Positions 10,278 through 20,960 are shown, counted from the stretch's first letter. The stretch: DNA of 64,000 bases from Chrysopilus asiliformis (GCA_964034945.1 OZ035962.1:53314231-53378230); one strand, 5' to 3'. The notes: generated by a model not told the origin, from the letters alone. Numbers and translations: made by a program.

Positions 10278-10324
10278 CTTTTCAGCCTCCTATTGAGAAT
10301 CCTGCTCAATAGGAGGCTGAAAAG
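10278..10324. repeat. Perfect 20-bp hairpin with 7-nt loop
   Basis: Arms CTTTTCAGCCTCCTATTGAG (10278-10297) and its exact complement (10305-10324) flank the loop AATCCTG. It sits at the edge of the subfamily B repeat cluster. Nothing indicates a transcription terminator. Confidence 0.9.
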
Positions 10325-10640
10325 TTTCACTCTGGGGTTTTCGGAGTCGTCGATCACGAATCCACTGTTAGATTTTCGAAATTAGAAACGGAAGGCCCTG
10401 TAAGGATAACGCAAATATCTTTTTCCCCATTTTTTCCGGGGAAAAATTGCATTAGGAGGTTTTTGGAGTCGCTGATCACAAATCCGGTGTTATAAATTCA
10501 AGACTTGAATTAGAAGGTCCTGCAAGAATAACGTAAATATCATTTTCCCGCTTTTCCCGGGGAAAATGACATTAGGGGGTTTTCGGGGTCGCTGATCACG
10601 AATCTGGTGTTAGACTAATTCGCAACTGAGAGTCCTGCAA
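10325..10640 (-). repeat. ~120-bp dispersed repeat, subfamily B (about 3 units)
   Basis: Reverse-oriented units related to those at 11740-12500. Shared blocks (reverse sense) are TTTTCCGGGGAAAA, GGGGTCGCTGATCACGAATC and AAGGTCCTGCAAGGATAACG-like. Units are degenerate and about 115-120 bp apart. Confidence 0.8.
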
Positions 10641-10716
10641 GGAGATTTTTCTCAAAAGATTTTAAGTTCTTTCCGGTTTTCTTCGTATTCTAAAACTTAT
10701 ACAAAAAACTTATGCC

Positions 10717-11140
10717 TGGAGCCCAATGAACGCAATGCGAACGCGGAAACTGTCACTTACAAGTTTGTTCCATAGAAATCACTTGAAGTGAGCACAGTGA
10801 ACGTAGTGAACGCAACTACAACGCAAAAGTTTGCAAACTTCTAACTTTGCCGCAGCAATTCTGCGTTGACAGTTCATAAAGTGAGGTTGGGGAAATGTCG
10901 TTCGAGGAAAAATTGATAGCCTTAGTCCAATAATATACAAATAACAAAGATAAAGACCAACAAAGCAAATTATCGCTTCAAAATTATCCATTTTTGTAAT
11001 TTTGCCAACTTTATACCACTTTCTATTATATCACTTGTACTACTTCACGAGATGCCATTGGGCTCTGCCGCCGAAATGTTGCGCTGCGTGACAGTTCACA
11101 GCGTTGGAGTTGCGTTCGCGTTGCGTTCATTGGGCTCCAG
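10717..11140. mobile_element. 424-bp TIR element
   Basis: 29-bp terminal inverted repeats with one mismatch: CTGGAGCCCAATGAACGCAA at the left end and the complement at the right end. No clear target duplication was found. A minus-strand frame inside begins MDNFEAIICF but shows no domain. Probably non-autonomous; superfamily unassigned. Confidence 0.8.
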
Positions 11141-11590
11141 AGGTTAACCCGGCAACGGGTATGTAAGCTATTAAGTTAATAATTTCAAAAATAAATCTAT
11201 CTGACGAAGGCTTCGTCACTCCCCTGAGCCCGAAACAGGAACCTTCACGGTGATAACACAGTGCCACAGTTGTACTGGACCTAATTCAGGTTTAACAGAA
11301 AAAACTTTCACGACTGATAAAAAGGCAATAAACTCAAAACAAAACAAATGTCCATTCATTGGAATCACAGTCGAAAACCATTCGCATTTGCAATAGTAAA
11401 TGCACAAACGACTTTCATCAAGTTCTAGTTTCCTCATCTTCATTTGTGAACACACGGGTTTTTAACCGGATTTTATGGCTGCATAATATTTATTACATTA
11501 TGATGTTTATTTAAAATCTTAATTTTTTGAAAAACTATTGTAACTTTGTTTGACGCTTAGATTTCACGTTTTTCATATTTTTCATTACTC
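11141..11590. other. Unassigned region
   Basis: No domain or repeat recognised. The last part (about 11500-11590) may be the untranslated leader of the gag fragment that follows. Confidence 0.45.
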
Positions 11591-11761
11591 ATGTCTACAG
11601 ACAATTTAGGTGATCATAATGCTGTGGTTAATTCCGTCAGAGTTAAACTTTCAGATTTTAGGAGAAATGGTCCGCATCTCTGGTTTTGCCAAGTAGAATC
11701 GCAGTTTTCGATTGCTGGCATCACCAGAGATGAAACTGAAATTCCAACACCAGATTCGTGA
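11591..11761 (+). pseudogene. Ty3/gypsy gag N-terminal fragment
   Basis: A 56-residue frame from an ATG at 11591. About 47 residues read like the start of an insect Ty3/gypsy gag: a short acidic leader, VRVKLSDFRRNGPHLWFCQVE and FSIAGITRDET. Near 11738 the sequence switches to the subfamily B repeat (GAAATTCCAACACCAGATTC), which supplies the last residues and the stop. The repeat therefore interrupts or replaced the rest of gag. The integrase fragment at 53.3-54.2 kb could belong to the same family, but this is inference. Confidence 0.6.
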
Positions 11762-12505
11762 TAAGCAACCCTGAAAACCTCCCAAAGTCAGTTTTTGCGA
11801 GAAAAATTGGAAAAAGGATATTTGCGTTATAGTTACAGAATCTTCCGATTTGAATTTTGAAAATCTAACACCGGATTCGCGATCAGCGACCCCGGAAAAC
11901 CCCTTATGACGATTTTTCCGGGGAAAAGATGATCAGCGACCCAAAAACCCCCATAATGCTAATTTTTCCGGGGAAAATGAGAAATATGATATTTGCGAAA
12001 AAGGATATAAACTTTTGGGAAAAAATGTTATCCTTACAGGACCTTCCGTTTCGAATTTTGAAATTCCAACACCAGAGAAAACCTCCCAAAGCCAGTTTTT
12101 GCGAGAAAAATTGGAAAAAGGACATTTGCGTTATCCTTACAGGACCTTCCGTTTCGAATTTTGAAATTGCAACATCCAATTCGTGATCAGTGACCACGAA
12201 AACCCCCTAAATCCAGTTTTTCGGAGACAAAATTAGAAAAAGAACATTTGCGTTATCCTGACAGGAGCTTCCGTTACGAGTTTTGAAAATCTAATACCGA
12301 TTCCTGATCAGCGACCCCGAAAACCATTTAATGGCATTTTTCACCGGGAAAAATGGGGAAAAGGATATTTGCATTATCCTTACAGGACCTTCCGTTTACA
12401 ATTTTAAAAAGCTAACACCGGATTCGCAATCAGCAACCCCGGAAACCCCCTTATGACGATTTTTTCCGGGAAAACCGGGAAAAGGATATTTGCTTTAACT
12501 TGAAA
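11740..12505 (+). repeat. ~120-bp dispersed repeat, subfamily B (6-7 degenerate units)
   Basis: Units carry the recurring blocks TTATCCTTACAGGACCTTCC, GTTTCGAATTTTGAAATTCC, GATTCGTGATCAGCGACC and CAATTTTTCCGGGGAAAA. The period is about 115-125 bp with deletions. The first block is shared with subfamily A, so the two are relatives. Confidence 0.88.
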
Positions 12506-12534
12506 GTTATGGTGTTACATTTACTTCATATAAT

Positions 12535-13227
12535 CGGCCCTATTCCAGGATCCATCGTAGCTACGATTTTCGGAGAATTCGTGAAAATGGTATTCCACGA
12601 TCCGAAGGAATTAAATTAATTTCGAAAACATTACGAATTGGAATATCTGGTATCATAGAATCCGACGGAATCGATCTTTTGACAGCTAAACCTACGAAAA
12701 ATTTTCGCTTTGTAGATCGAGTAGCAACTTCGTTTTCTTATTATTTTAGCTCAATTTATGGCCTGAATTGTACAACAAAAAGCAATTTTAACATTTTTAT
12801 TTGTTTATTTAGTATAAGTGTAACTTTTAACAAATTAAGAGGAATTATTTTAGAAAAAGGAGCAATGTGAGTATTCCTAAGTATCCGTCATTTGTTGTCG
12901 TTTTCGTTTCACTATTAAAGTCCTTCGCTTCGATAAATCTTCTTCCAGACACAAAGTTGCAAACGCTGCAGAACCCATTATTAATAACAATTTTCATTTT
13001 AAGTCAAGAAAGTGACATTTTTCACGAAACTATTCCATGTCAGAAATCTATTCCTTATGAGTTTTGCATAGGGACCTTTTTACAAAGACATTCATTTTTC
13101 GAAATTAGATTTTAATCAGGCACCACTAAGTTCAATTCCGTTCGGATCGTGGAATACTGATTTCTTCGTATTCGTAACGTAGTTAGTTCTTCGTAATAAA
13201 GCTACGACGGATTCTGGAATCGGGCCG
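12535..13227. mobile_element. 693-bp TIR element
   Basis: 27-bp imperfect inverted repeats (3 mismatches): CGGCCCTATTCCAGGATCCA at the left and the complement of the CGGCCCGATTCCAGAATCC form at the right. AAT is present directly outside both ends. No coding capacity. A second TIR element begins 4 bp beyond its right end. Confidence 0.75.
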
Positions 13228-13231
13228 AATA

Positions 13232-13465
13232 CACCCATACCTCGATATACGGCCCCTCGTTCTACGGCCTTCCGCTTTTTAAATGGCGTCTCAGTTTTGA
13301 AATACGTCGCACATTGATTCGATAAACGGTCAAAAATCATACAATATTACATTGAAATGCACTGCGATCAATAAATGCAAAACTTTCCTAAAAGAATGAT
13401 CCGGTGTTTCGATATACGGCCTAAATTTTTGGAACCAATCTCGGCCGTATATCGAGGTATGGGTG
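13232..13465. mobile_element. 234-bp Tc1/pogo-type MITE with TA flanks
   Basis: Terminal inverted repeats of 23 bp, CACCCATACCTCGATATACG at 13232 and its complement ending at 13465, flanked by TA on both sides. The CCTCGATATACGG motif resembles pogo/Tigger ends; superfamily is inferred. Confidence 0.82.
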
Positions 13466-13816
13466 TAATTCCATTCCAGAATCATTCTTTTGCGATAATT
13501 TCGTGAGCGAATTTTATTTTTCCAGTCCTAAAATTTTCCATTCCATTCGCGAACAGAATTTTAAAAATAAGAGAATGGAAAAATAAAATTCGTGAATCAT
13601 TTGCAAATGAATGAATGAAATTATTCTCCGTACTATGCTTATTACACGATTAAAATTATGCCCGCATCGAATCTTATAATATAATACGAGGAACGTCTGT
13701 CTGTCTGTCTGTCTGCACAAACGATCTCGAAAACCCGCCTAACGATTTTCACGAAACTTGGGGGTTAGGGATTTTCGGGGACAAGAAATCGATCTAGATA
13801 GGTCTCACCCTGAGAA
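13466..13816. other. Unassigned region with GTCT microsatellite
   Basis: Contains a short (GTCT)n tract near 13694-13714. No gene is supported. Confidence 0.5.
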
Positions 13817-14263
13817 AATTCCCCTTCGATGCCCCTCGCCTGCTATCTTCGAATTGGGTGGTCCGATTTTAATGAAACTTTACAGTATTACTGAGGGGGC
13901 TGAGGGCTTTCGATTTTTCCACTACAAACCTGGCTTTTGCCTCCCCTCGATAACCCTCCCTTATGTCTCAAAACAACGTTTCAAAAATCGGTGACAGCGA
14001 TTACTCAATATAACCACTCAACCGATTTTTATGAAATTTTGTTATCGCGCGTTAGTTTTAATTCTAGCTTTCTAGGTCGGGAATTTAAAAACTCTGGAAA
14101 AGCTCTGTAAAGATAATGTGAACTTAGTTTTTCCTCAAAAATCAGCAAAAGTAAGATTTTGCGGTCGCCGAGCATGGCTCGGTCTTCCTGGTACTAACAA
14201 TAAAGAACGGACGCAAAACGATAACTCACAATACACAAACGTTTCGAAAAGTAACATTTGAAC

Positions 14264-17200
14264 TCTCGGAGGAAATGAGGCGGGAGACAGCTGGTCCGCA
14301 TGGACCCACACCCCTCACCGCTTCTTCCATTGAGAAAGTGGTAGGGAAAATTAAACATAGACTTACCCAAGCCTTTAACGCTTCCTGTCCGGTAACACGC
14401 AGTACCAAAAGCTCGACCACCCCATGGTGGAATGGAGATCTACGGCAACTGCGAGAACAGACTAGAAAACTGTTTAATAAGGCAAAGTCTACAAAGAGCG
14501 AGGAAGCTTGGACCAACTACAAGGCCAGCTTCAATGAGTATAAAAAAGAGATTAGGAGGGCCAAGTGGACATCGTGGAAAGATTTCTGTTGCTCAATCGA
14601 GGATACACAAGATGCTGCCAGACTCCGAAGGATCCTAAGTAGGACTCCATCGGCCCCGGTGCTCTTGGAAAATCCAGATGGAAGCACGACCGAATCAAGC
14701 CAGGAAACAATGGACCTCCTAATGGATACCCATTTCCCTATGGATTGTCAAGGCAGCAATGGTAGTTATCATGCTCCAAAAATAACGGATAGGGACTTTC
14801 GGGTAACAAATGAGATAATAAATGAACGTTCTGTAGCGTGGGCGATACACTCCTTCAGCCCCTATAAAGCAGCGGGCACGGACGGAATCATTCCGGCCAT
14901 GCTTCAGCACGCGTTGCCTTTTATCAAATCTTGGTTGATAAAACTCTTCAGAGGTTGCCTGCTAGCCAGGTATATACCGGAGTGCTGGAGAGAAGTTCGT
15001 GTGGCATTCATCCCCAAGGCTGGGAAACGTTGTCACGTTAAACCAAAGGACTTCCGACCTATAAGTCTTTCATCGTTTTTACTGAAAACACTAGAAAGAG
15101 TTATTGATCTTAGTATTAAGAATTCCTTGGACAGCAGCTTAATATCTACGGCCCAACATGCCTACACTAAAGGCAAGTCTGTAGAGACAGCTCTGCACAA
15201 GGTGGTGCGAACTCTAGAGGAAACTGCCCACCACAAGGAGTATGCCCTAGCAGCATTCCTGGACATTGAAGGTGCGTTTAATAACGTACACACAAGGTCT
15301 TTAGTGGGTGCACTTAGGGCACACAATGTCGACGAGATGCTAACTGAGTGGACAGAGCAGTTGCTCAATAGCAGAACAGTCTCGGCCACCATTGGTATAA
15401 GTAACGTAAAGAGAGCGATCAACAGGGGAACACCGCAGGGGGGGATCCTATCGCCACTCTTGTGGAATCTAGCTCTGAACGAAATCCTCCTATCGTTACA
15501 AGAAAAAGGAATAGAAGTTGTTGCGTACGCTGACGATGTGGTCGTTTTGGTAACAGGAAAATTTCTCCCAACACTAAGCGAACTCATGGAATTAGCATTA
15601 CGCGATATAACAAAGTGGGCGGAGCGCAATGGTCTTGGGGTTAACCCCTCCAAAACTGAACTCTTCACAAGAAAAAGGAAGGTACCAACCTTTCAACTCC
15701 CAAGGATAGGAACAACCCAACTCAGTCTCTCTCCTGAGGCGAAATACCTTGGTTTAATTCTGGACTCCAAACTATCTTGGAAAAGGAATACGGAAGAGAG
15801 GATGAACAAAGCGTTGTGTGCATTCTACGCATGTAAAAAAATGATTGGAAGGAATTGGGGCACATCACCGCGCATTACCCATTGGTTGTACACAGCGGTG
15901 ATCAGACCTATTCTCACTTACGGATGTCTGGTTTGGTGGCCGACCATGAGGGTCAACTGCCGATATCAAGCCCTTAACAAAGTACAAAGACTAGCGGCGC
16001 TAGGAACCACAGGAGCTGTTAGATCAACACCAACAGCGGGAATGGAAGCTCTACTGCACCTCATTCCCCTGAATGAGTACACGAGGTGTACGGCTGCTAA
16101 GAGTGCACTAAGGCTCAGAGAGTCCGGCCTCTGGAAGCACAGTACCTTCGGTCATAATAGCATCCTTAAAAGCGATGAATGGGGTATCCCAGACTCTACG
16201 GATTACTGTATACCTCACCTGAATATGAATGTGAACTTCACAGTTTTGATTCCTGAAAGGAGACTGTGGGATCTCGGCAGCGTCATAGACGAGCAAGAGG
16301 TCTCGGTTTACACGGATGGATCTAAAACTGGAGAAGGCACGGGGGCGGGAGTGTTCTCGGATAACCTTGACCTCCAAAGGAGCTACAAACTGCCTAACGA
16401 GAGCAGTGTATTTCAAGCTGAGGTCTATGCCATAGGAGCGGCTGCAAGCTTGATAATGACGAGAGAACTACCCAGAACAAGGGTTTCAATCTACGTCGAC
16501 AGTCAGGCGGCAATTAAGGCACTGGATTCATCGACGATCAAGTCAAAGACCGTGTCAAATTGCCGCAGAGCACTCAATCAACTCGGCCTCCAACATGCCG
16601 TTAGACTTTGCTGGGTCCCCGGGCACAGCAACATATATGGCAATGAGAGAGTTGACGAGCTGGCAAAACTAGGGACCGAAATGGCTATGGAGAGCGCGGA
16701 TCGCTCGGTCGAAATGCCGATTGAATGCGCAAAAAGTATAATTGATAGGAAAGGGGTGAACAACATAAATATCCGTTGGCAAACAAGGAGCGATTGTGTA
16801 ATCACAAGGTCACTCTGGCCTAGATTTAATAGGAACAGAACCGACACCCTTCTGAGACTCAGCAGGACCTCCGTAAGGCTACTCACAGGCTTAATCACGG
16901 GGCACTGCCCCCTTGGCGCTATGGCCAGAAGGTGGGGCGCGGCCGCAAATGATTTTTGCCGCAGTTGTGGTGACGAGGAGGAGCCGGAGACCGTGAAACA
17001 CTTACTCTGTGAGTGTCCAGCCCTACAAGCACGCCGATATGGCACGCTTGGAGCCAGATTTTATAGTGGACTGACGGAGCTTGCCAACCACCCACTCGAG
17101 GATATGCTGAGCTTCGTCAACAAGTCGGGCTGGTTCAAATAGGATCAGCTAGTTTTGATGAAACGTCTTATGAGTACCGAAGACATCACAATGGGCCTGT

Positions 17201-17265
17201 AGGCCTCCGAGTGTAGCGCTGTGCTCACGCCTGGGCGCGCGCGGTCTTCTCAACCTAACCTAACC
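14264..17265 (+). mobile_element. I/R1-group non-LTR retrotransposon, 5' truncated
   Basis: About 3.0 kb flanked by a 12-bp target duplication, TAACATTTGAAC at 14252-14263 and 17266-17277. The opposite palindrome arm (around 19775-19800) has the same site once, so the ends are certain. The endonuclease region is missing, so the copy is 5' truncated. The 3' end is CAACCTAACCTAACC, short CCTAA repeats rather than poly(A). Confidence 0.95.
14275..17142 (+). CDS. Non-LTR reverse transcriptase with RNase H and zinc finger
   Basis: A 955-residue uninterrupted frame from an ATG 11 bp inside the element; the natural start is lost with the endonuclease. Residues about 1-110 are the linker after the endonuclease (STTPWWNGDL). 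RT follows with AYTKGKSVETAL, AFLDIEGAFNNV, NRGTPQGGILSPLLW and VAYADDVVVLV, so all catalytic aspartates are present. RNase H is at about 680-800: VYTDGSKTGEG, FQAEVYAI, VSIYVDSQAA and WVPGHSNIYGNERVDELAK. The C-terminal finger is CRSCGDEEEPETVKHLLCEC. The RT plus RNase H plus C-terminal CCHC order fits the I/Loa/R1 group. No internal stop suggests a fairly recent insertion. Confidence 0.92.
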   Translation: MRRETAGPHGPTPLTASSIEKVVGKIKHRLTQAFNASCPVTRSTKSSTTPWWNGDLRQLREQTRKLFNKAKSTKSEEAWTNYKASFNEYKKEIRRAKWTSWKDFCCSIEDTQDAARLRRILSRTPSAPVLLENPDGSTTESSQETMDLLMDTHFPMDCQGSNGSYHAPKITDRDFRVTNEIINERSVAWAIHSFSPYKAAGTDGIIPAMLQHALPFIKSWLIKLFRGCLLARYIPECWREVRVAFIPKAGKRCHVKPKDFRPISLSSFLLKTLERVIDLSIKNSLDSSLISTAQHAYTKGKSVETALHKVVRTLEETAHHKEYALAAFLDIEGAFNNVHTRSLVGALRAHNVDEMLTEWTEQLLNSRTVSATIGISNVKRAINRGTPQGGILSPLLWNLALNEILLSLQEKGIEVVAYADDVVVLVTGKFLPTLSELMELALRDITKWAERNGLGVNPSKTELFTRKRKVPTFQLPRIGTTQLSLSPEAKYLGLILDSKLSWKRNTEERMNKALCAFYACKKMIGRNWGTSPRITHWLYTAVIRPILTYGCLVWWPTMRVNCRYQALNKVQRLAALGTTGAVRSTPTAGMEALLHLIPLNEYTRCTAAKSALRLRESGLWKHSTFGHNSILKSDEWGIPDSTDYCIPHLNMNVNFTVLIPERRLWDLGSVIDEQEVSVYTDGSKTGEGTGAGVFSDNLDLQRSYKLPNESSVFQAEVYAIGAAASLIMTRELPRTRVSIYVDSQAAIKALDSSTIKSKTVSNCRRALNQLGLQHAVRLCWVPGHSNIYGNERVDELAKLGTEMAMESADRSVEMPIECAKSIIDRKGVNNINIRWQTRSDCVITRSLWPRFNRNRTDTLLRLSRTSVRLLTGLITGHCPLGAMARRWGAAANDFCRSCGDEEEPETVKHLLCECPALQARRYGTLGARFYSGLTELANHPLEDMLSFVNKSGWFK

Positions 17266-18179
17266 TAACATTTGAACGTTTCGGATGGATCCGAAATGTA
17301 ATGTTATGTTATGTTTCGAATATTTCCGTAATCTAAGTCCGAGAATACGGTTTCGTATAAAGTGGTGAATTGCTTCGTAATGTTTGAAACGTCATTTGGA
17401 GCAATACAGGCGGCAATATAGGCGGTACACCACATAGAGGTATTTTTCCACTGCGCCATAAACGTTTCGGAAAAATCCGTAACGTTCCGAGAATAGCCGC
17501 CCGGGAACTTCCGTTTCGAATTTTGGAATTCCAACACCAGCAGTAGGATTCTTGGCACTTATAACGATGTAGTTATCCAAAACAATGTCGTTATCCATAA
17601 ATACGAATAAGAGCTGTTACCAATAAAATTACCCGCAACACTGATCCTTCCAAAACGAATTTTCATAAAGACTGGTCTCGTACCAGTCGATAAACACTAA
17701 TGTTTGATTTTCGTCCACTTAAGAATGTTGTTTAATTGTTGTCGCGTTGGCAAAAACGAAATCAAATGTTGAATGCGTCCCTTAATTGTCTAAACATTAC
17801 TCGCATTTGCCTTTTCCTTAAAAAAACGAAATTAAATTCGCCTTTAATTTGTGATCAAGTTGAAATTTTCAAACCGGTGATGAAAAGAGATCTTTCACGC
17901 ACAGCAAAATGAAAATTACTCTTGCTTGTGGAGGCCAACAGCGGAAACCGATTGTAGTGCCGAAAGAGGGAGGGAAACACATGTTGGCAGCAAGAAAGCG
18001 CAATAAAATTGAATTGCATCGGAATCGCTGACAGCAAAAACAGCAAAAAAAAAGAAATCTTTTGTATTTAACCTCAACCATTTGTGTTTATTTCTGTGAA
18101 ATTTTCTTGTTGTGATTGTTAAAATTTTTTCTCAAAAACGTAAACGTAAACCTTTTCATTTGGGTAATCCGGGGAAATT

Positions 18180-18350
18180 CTAAAACGATTTTCGGAGACT
18201 TTTCTATTTTTTTTTTTCAAAGGAAAAGTGTGCGGAAATACATCTAGAATTGCAAAAAAAAACTGCCGGCCCGACTTATGTAAATACTTTTCACAGCTAA
18301 ATATTACACTTTTTCGAAAGAAAATTGTTATTTGTTTACTTTTCAAAATA
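18180..18350. other. Spacer of inverted repeat 1, outer part
   Basis: AT-rich single-copy-looking sequence between the palindrome arm and a pogo-like fragment. Confidence 0.5.
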
Positions 18351-18491
18351 CAGTGTGACCTCGATAAACGCAACCCTTGAAGAACGCAACCCTTGAAGAA
18401 CGCAACTCCTCGGTTAACACAACACCTAAAATTTTGCACTGTTGACACTGTAAACGCAACTTTCAATAATGATTGACTCGATTAACGCAAC
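18351..18491. repeat. Pogo/Tigger-type terminal fragment with AACGCAAC repeats
   Basis: After TA it begins CAGTGTGACCTCGATAAACG, a pogo/Tigger-like end. Six variants of AACGCAAC follow within 140 bp. The opposite kind of end, terminating CGAGGTCACACTG before TA, lies at 38811-38831. No transposase is seen. Confidence 0.65.
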
Positions 18492-18504
18492 TTTTTTATA
18501 ATCT

Positions 18505-18690
18505 GGGGGCATATTGCGGATCTCGAACAAACGCTAGTTCGATCGAGAAACCATGAATTGGTATTGTCTATCTCGATTTTGTGCTCGACATTGCATACCA
18601 ATTTCTCGAAATTTAAGATTAGTCGAAACAACATTTTTTTGCATAAATATCGCAAAATTCGCATTTCCAAAGAAAAAAAAGTGGATGCTG
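18505..18690. other. Possible left end of a TIR element
   Basis: Contains GGGGGCATATTGCGGATCTC near 18505, which pairs imperfectly with the complement of TTTCGAGATCCGCAATGTCT at 21681-21700. This may be the left end of an older element into which the composite element and palindrome arm were inserted. Confidence 0.4.
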
Positions 18691-18891
18691 GCTTTTAAAA
18701 ATAAAATTAAAAATTTTTTTTTTTAAAAAAAAAAGCTTTTATTAAAAAAATGCACTAAAAAGAAAAAAATAATTTTCTGGCCGCTGTGTATCACAAATAT
18801 AAAAGCTTTTAAAAAGCGAGATAAAGCATAAAACAATGAAATAAACATTTATCTCGCTTTTTAAAAGCTTTTATATTTGTGATACACAGCG

Positions 18892-20236
18892 AATTTCCCC
18901 GGATTAGCCAAATGAAAAGGTTTACGTTTACGTTTTTGAGAAAAAATTTTAACAATCACAACAAGAAAATTTCACAGAAATAAACACAAATGGTTGAGGT
19001 TAAATACAAAAGATTTCTTTTTTTTTGCTGTCAGCGATTCCGATGCAATTCAATTTTATTGCGCTTTCTTGCTGCCAACATGTGTTTCCCTCCCTCTTTC
19101 GGCACTACAATCGGTTTCCGCTGTTGGCCTCCACAAGCAAGAGTAATTTTCATTTTGCTGTGCGTGAAAGATCTCTTTTCATCACCGGTTTGAAAATTTC
19201 AACTTGATCACAAATTAAAGGCGAATTTAATTTCGTTTTTTTAAGGAAAAGGCAAATGCGAGTAATGTTTAGACAATTAAGGGACGCATTCAACATTTGA
19301 TTTCGTTTTTGCCAACCCGACAACAATTAAACAACATTCTTAAGTGGACGAAAATCAAACATTAGTGTTTATCGACTGGTACGAGACCAGTCTTTATGAA
19401 AATTCGTTTTGGAAGGATCAGTGTTGCGGGTAATTTTATTGGTAACAGCTCTTATTCGTATTTATGGATAACGACATTGTTTTGGATAACTACATCGTTA
19501 TAAGTGCCAAGAATCCTATTGCTGGTGTTGGAATTCCAAAATTCGAAACGGAAGGTCCCGGGCGGCTATTCTCGGAACGTTGCGGATTTTTCCGAAACGT
19601 TTATGGCGCAGTGGAAAAATACCTCTATGTGGTGTACCGCCTATATTGCCGCCTGTATTGCTCCAAATGACGTTTCAAACATTACGAAGCAATTCACCAC
19701 TTTATACGAAACCGTATTCTCGGACTTAGATTACGGAAATATTCGAAACATAACATAACATTACATTTCGGATCCATCCGAAACGTTCAAATGTTACTTT
19801 TCGAAACGTTTGTGTATTGTGAGTTATCGTTTTGCGTCCGTTCTTTATTGTTAGTACCAGGAAGACCGAGCCATGCTCGGCGACCGCAAAATCTTACTTT
19901 TGCTGATTTTTGAGGAAAAACTAAGTTCACATTATCTTTACAGAGCTTTTCCAGAGTTTTTAAATTCCCGACCTAGAAAGCTAGAATTAAAACTAACGCG
20001 CGATAACAAAATTTCATAAAAATCGGTTGAGTGGTTATATTGAGTAATCGCTGTCACCGATTTTTGAAACGTTGTTTTGAGACATCAGGTGAGGGTTATC
20101 GAGGGGAGGCAAAAGCCAGGTTTGTAGTGGAAAAATCGAAAGCCCTTAGCCCCCTTAGTAATACTGTAAAGTTTCATTAAGATCGGACCACCCAATTCGA
20201 AGATACCAGGCGAGGGGTATCGAGGGGAGGGAAAAG
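18892..20236 (-). repeat. Right arm of inverted repeat 1
   Basis: Reverse complement of 13817-18179 without the non-LTR insertion, separated from it by a 712-bp spacer. It preserves the pre-insertion site of the non-LTR element. It is located within the hairpin of composite copy 1, replacing the segment that reads TCCAGAAAATTATTTTTTCT in the other copies. Confidence 0.92.
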
Positions 20237-20339
20237 ACAGGTTTGTGCATTTTTTTAATAAAAGCTTTTTTCAAAAATTTTTTTTTTTATTTTTTTTATT
20301 TTGTTCTTTTTAGTCTTCGAATATATATCTTTACATTTG

Positions 20340-20960
20340 AGATGTCCTTACAGGCTTTTAACTTGAGAATCGTATTCAGCAAACCCCAAAACCCGCAGAA
20401 TAGATTTTTTCCGGAAAATTTGGAGAAAAGGATAATCACGTTATCCTTACAGGACCTTCCGTTATCCTTACAGACTTTTTAATGACAGATTCGGATTCAG
20501 CGACCTCAAAAACCCCAGAATAGATTTTTTTCCGGAAAATTTGTAGAAAAGGATAATCACGTTATCCTTACAGGACCTTCCGTTATCCTTAAAGACTTTT
20601 TGATAACATTCGGATTCAGCGACCCCAAAAACCCCAGAATAGATTTTTTTCCGGAAAATTTGGAGAAAAGGATAATCACGTTATCCTTACAGGACCTTCC
20701 GTTATCCTTAAAGACTTTTTGATGACATTCGGATTCAGCGACCACAAAAACCCCCAGAATAGATTTTTTTTCCGCAAAATTTGGAGAAAAGGATAATCAT
20801 GTTATCCTTACAGGACCTTCCGTTATCCTTACAGACTTTTTAATGACAGATTCGGATTCAGCGACCCCAAAAAACCCCCAGAATAGATTTTTTTCCGGAA
20901 AATTTGGAGAAAAGGATAATCACGTTATCCTCACAGGACCTTCCCTTATCCTTACAAGGA
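20340..20960 (+). repeat. ~120-bp tandem satellite, subfamily A, about 5 units
   Basis: The marker GATAATCACGTTATCC recurs at 20431, 20552, 20671, 20792 (variant) and 20915, spacings 119-123. Each unit contains the small hairpin GGATAA-TCACG-TTATCC followed by TTACAGGACCTTCCGTTATC. It forms the body of composite copy 1. Confidence 0.92.

Larger units (their letters stand above)
13817..18179 (+). repeat. Left arm of large inverted repeat 1
   Basis: Excluding the non-LTR element and its 12-bp duplication, this arm is about 1.35 kb and is the reverse complement of 18892-20236 with scattered mismatches. The outer edge reads ATGCCCCTCGCCTGCTATCT (opposite arm GCGAGGGGTATCG) and the inner edge ends TAATCCGGGGAAATT. 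Open frames inside the arms occur in both copies and have no recognisable domain. Confidence 0.92.

Noticed and set aside
17250..17265. CCTAACCTAACC as a telomere or interstitial telomeric repeat
   Set aside because: Only about three units, exactly at the 3' end of a retrotransposon and inside its target duplication boundary; it is the element tail.
17304..20200. Open frames repeated on opposite strands (for example 17304-17558 and 19504-19758)
   Set aside because: They are the same sequence in the two palindrome arms, with no domain; duplication explains their conservation.
20340..20960. Regular ~120-bp repeats considered as a CRISPR-like array
   Set aside because: Whole units repeat, with no unique spacers of constant length; the DNA is eukaryotic and the units are satellite repeats.
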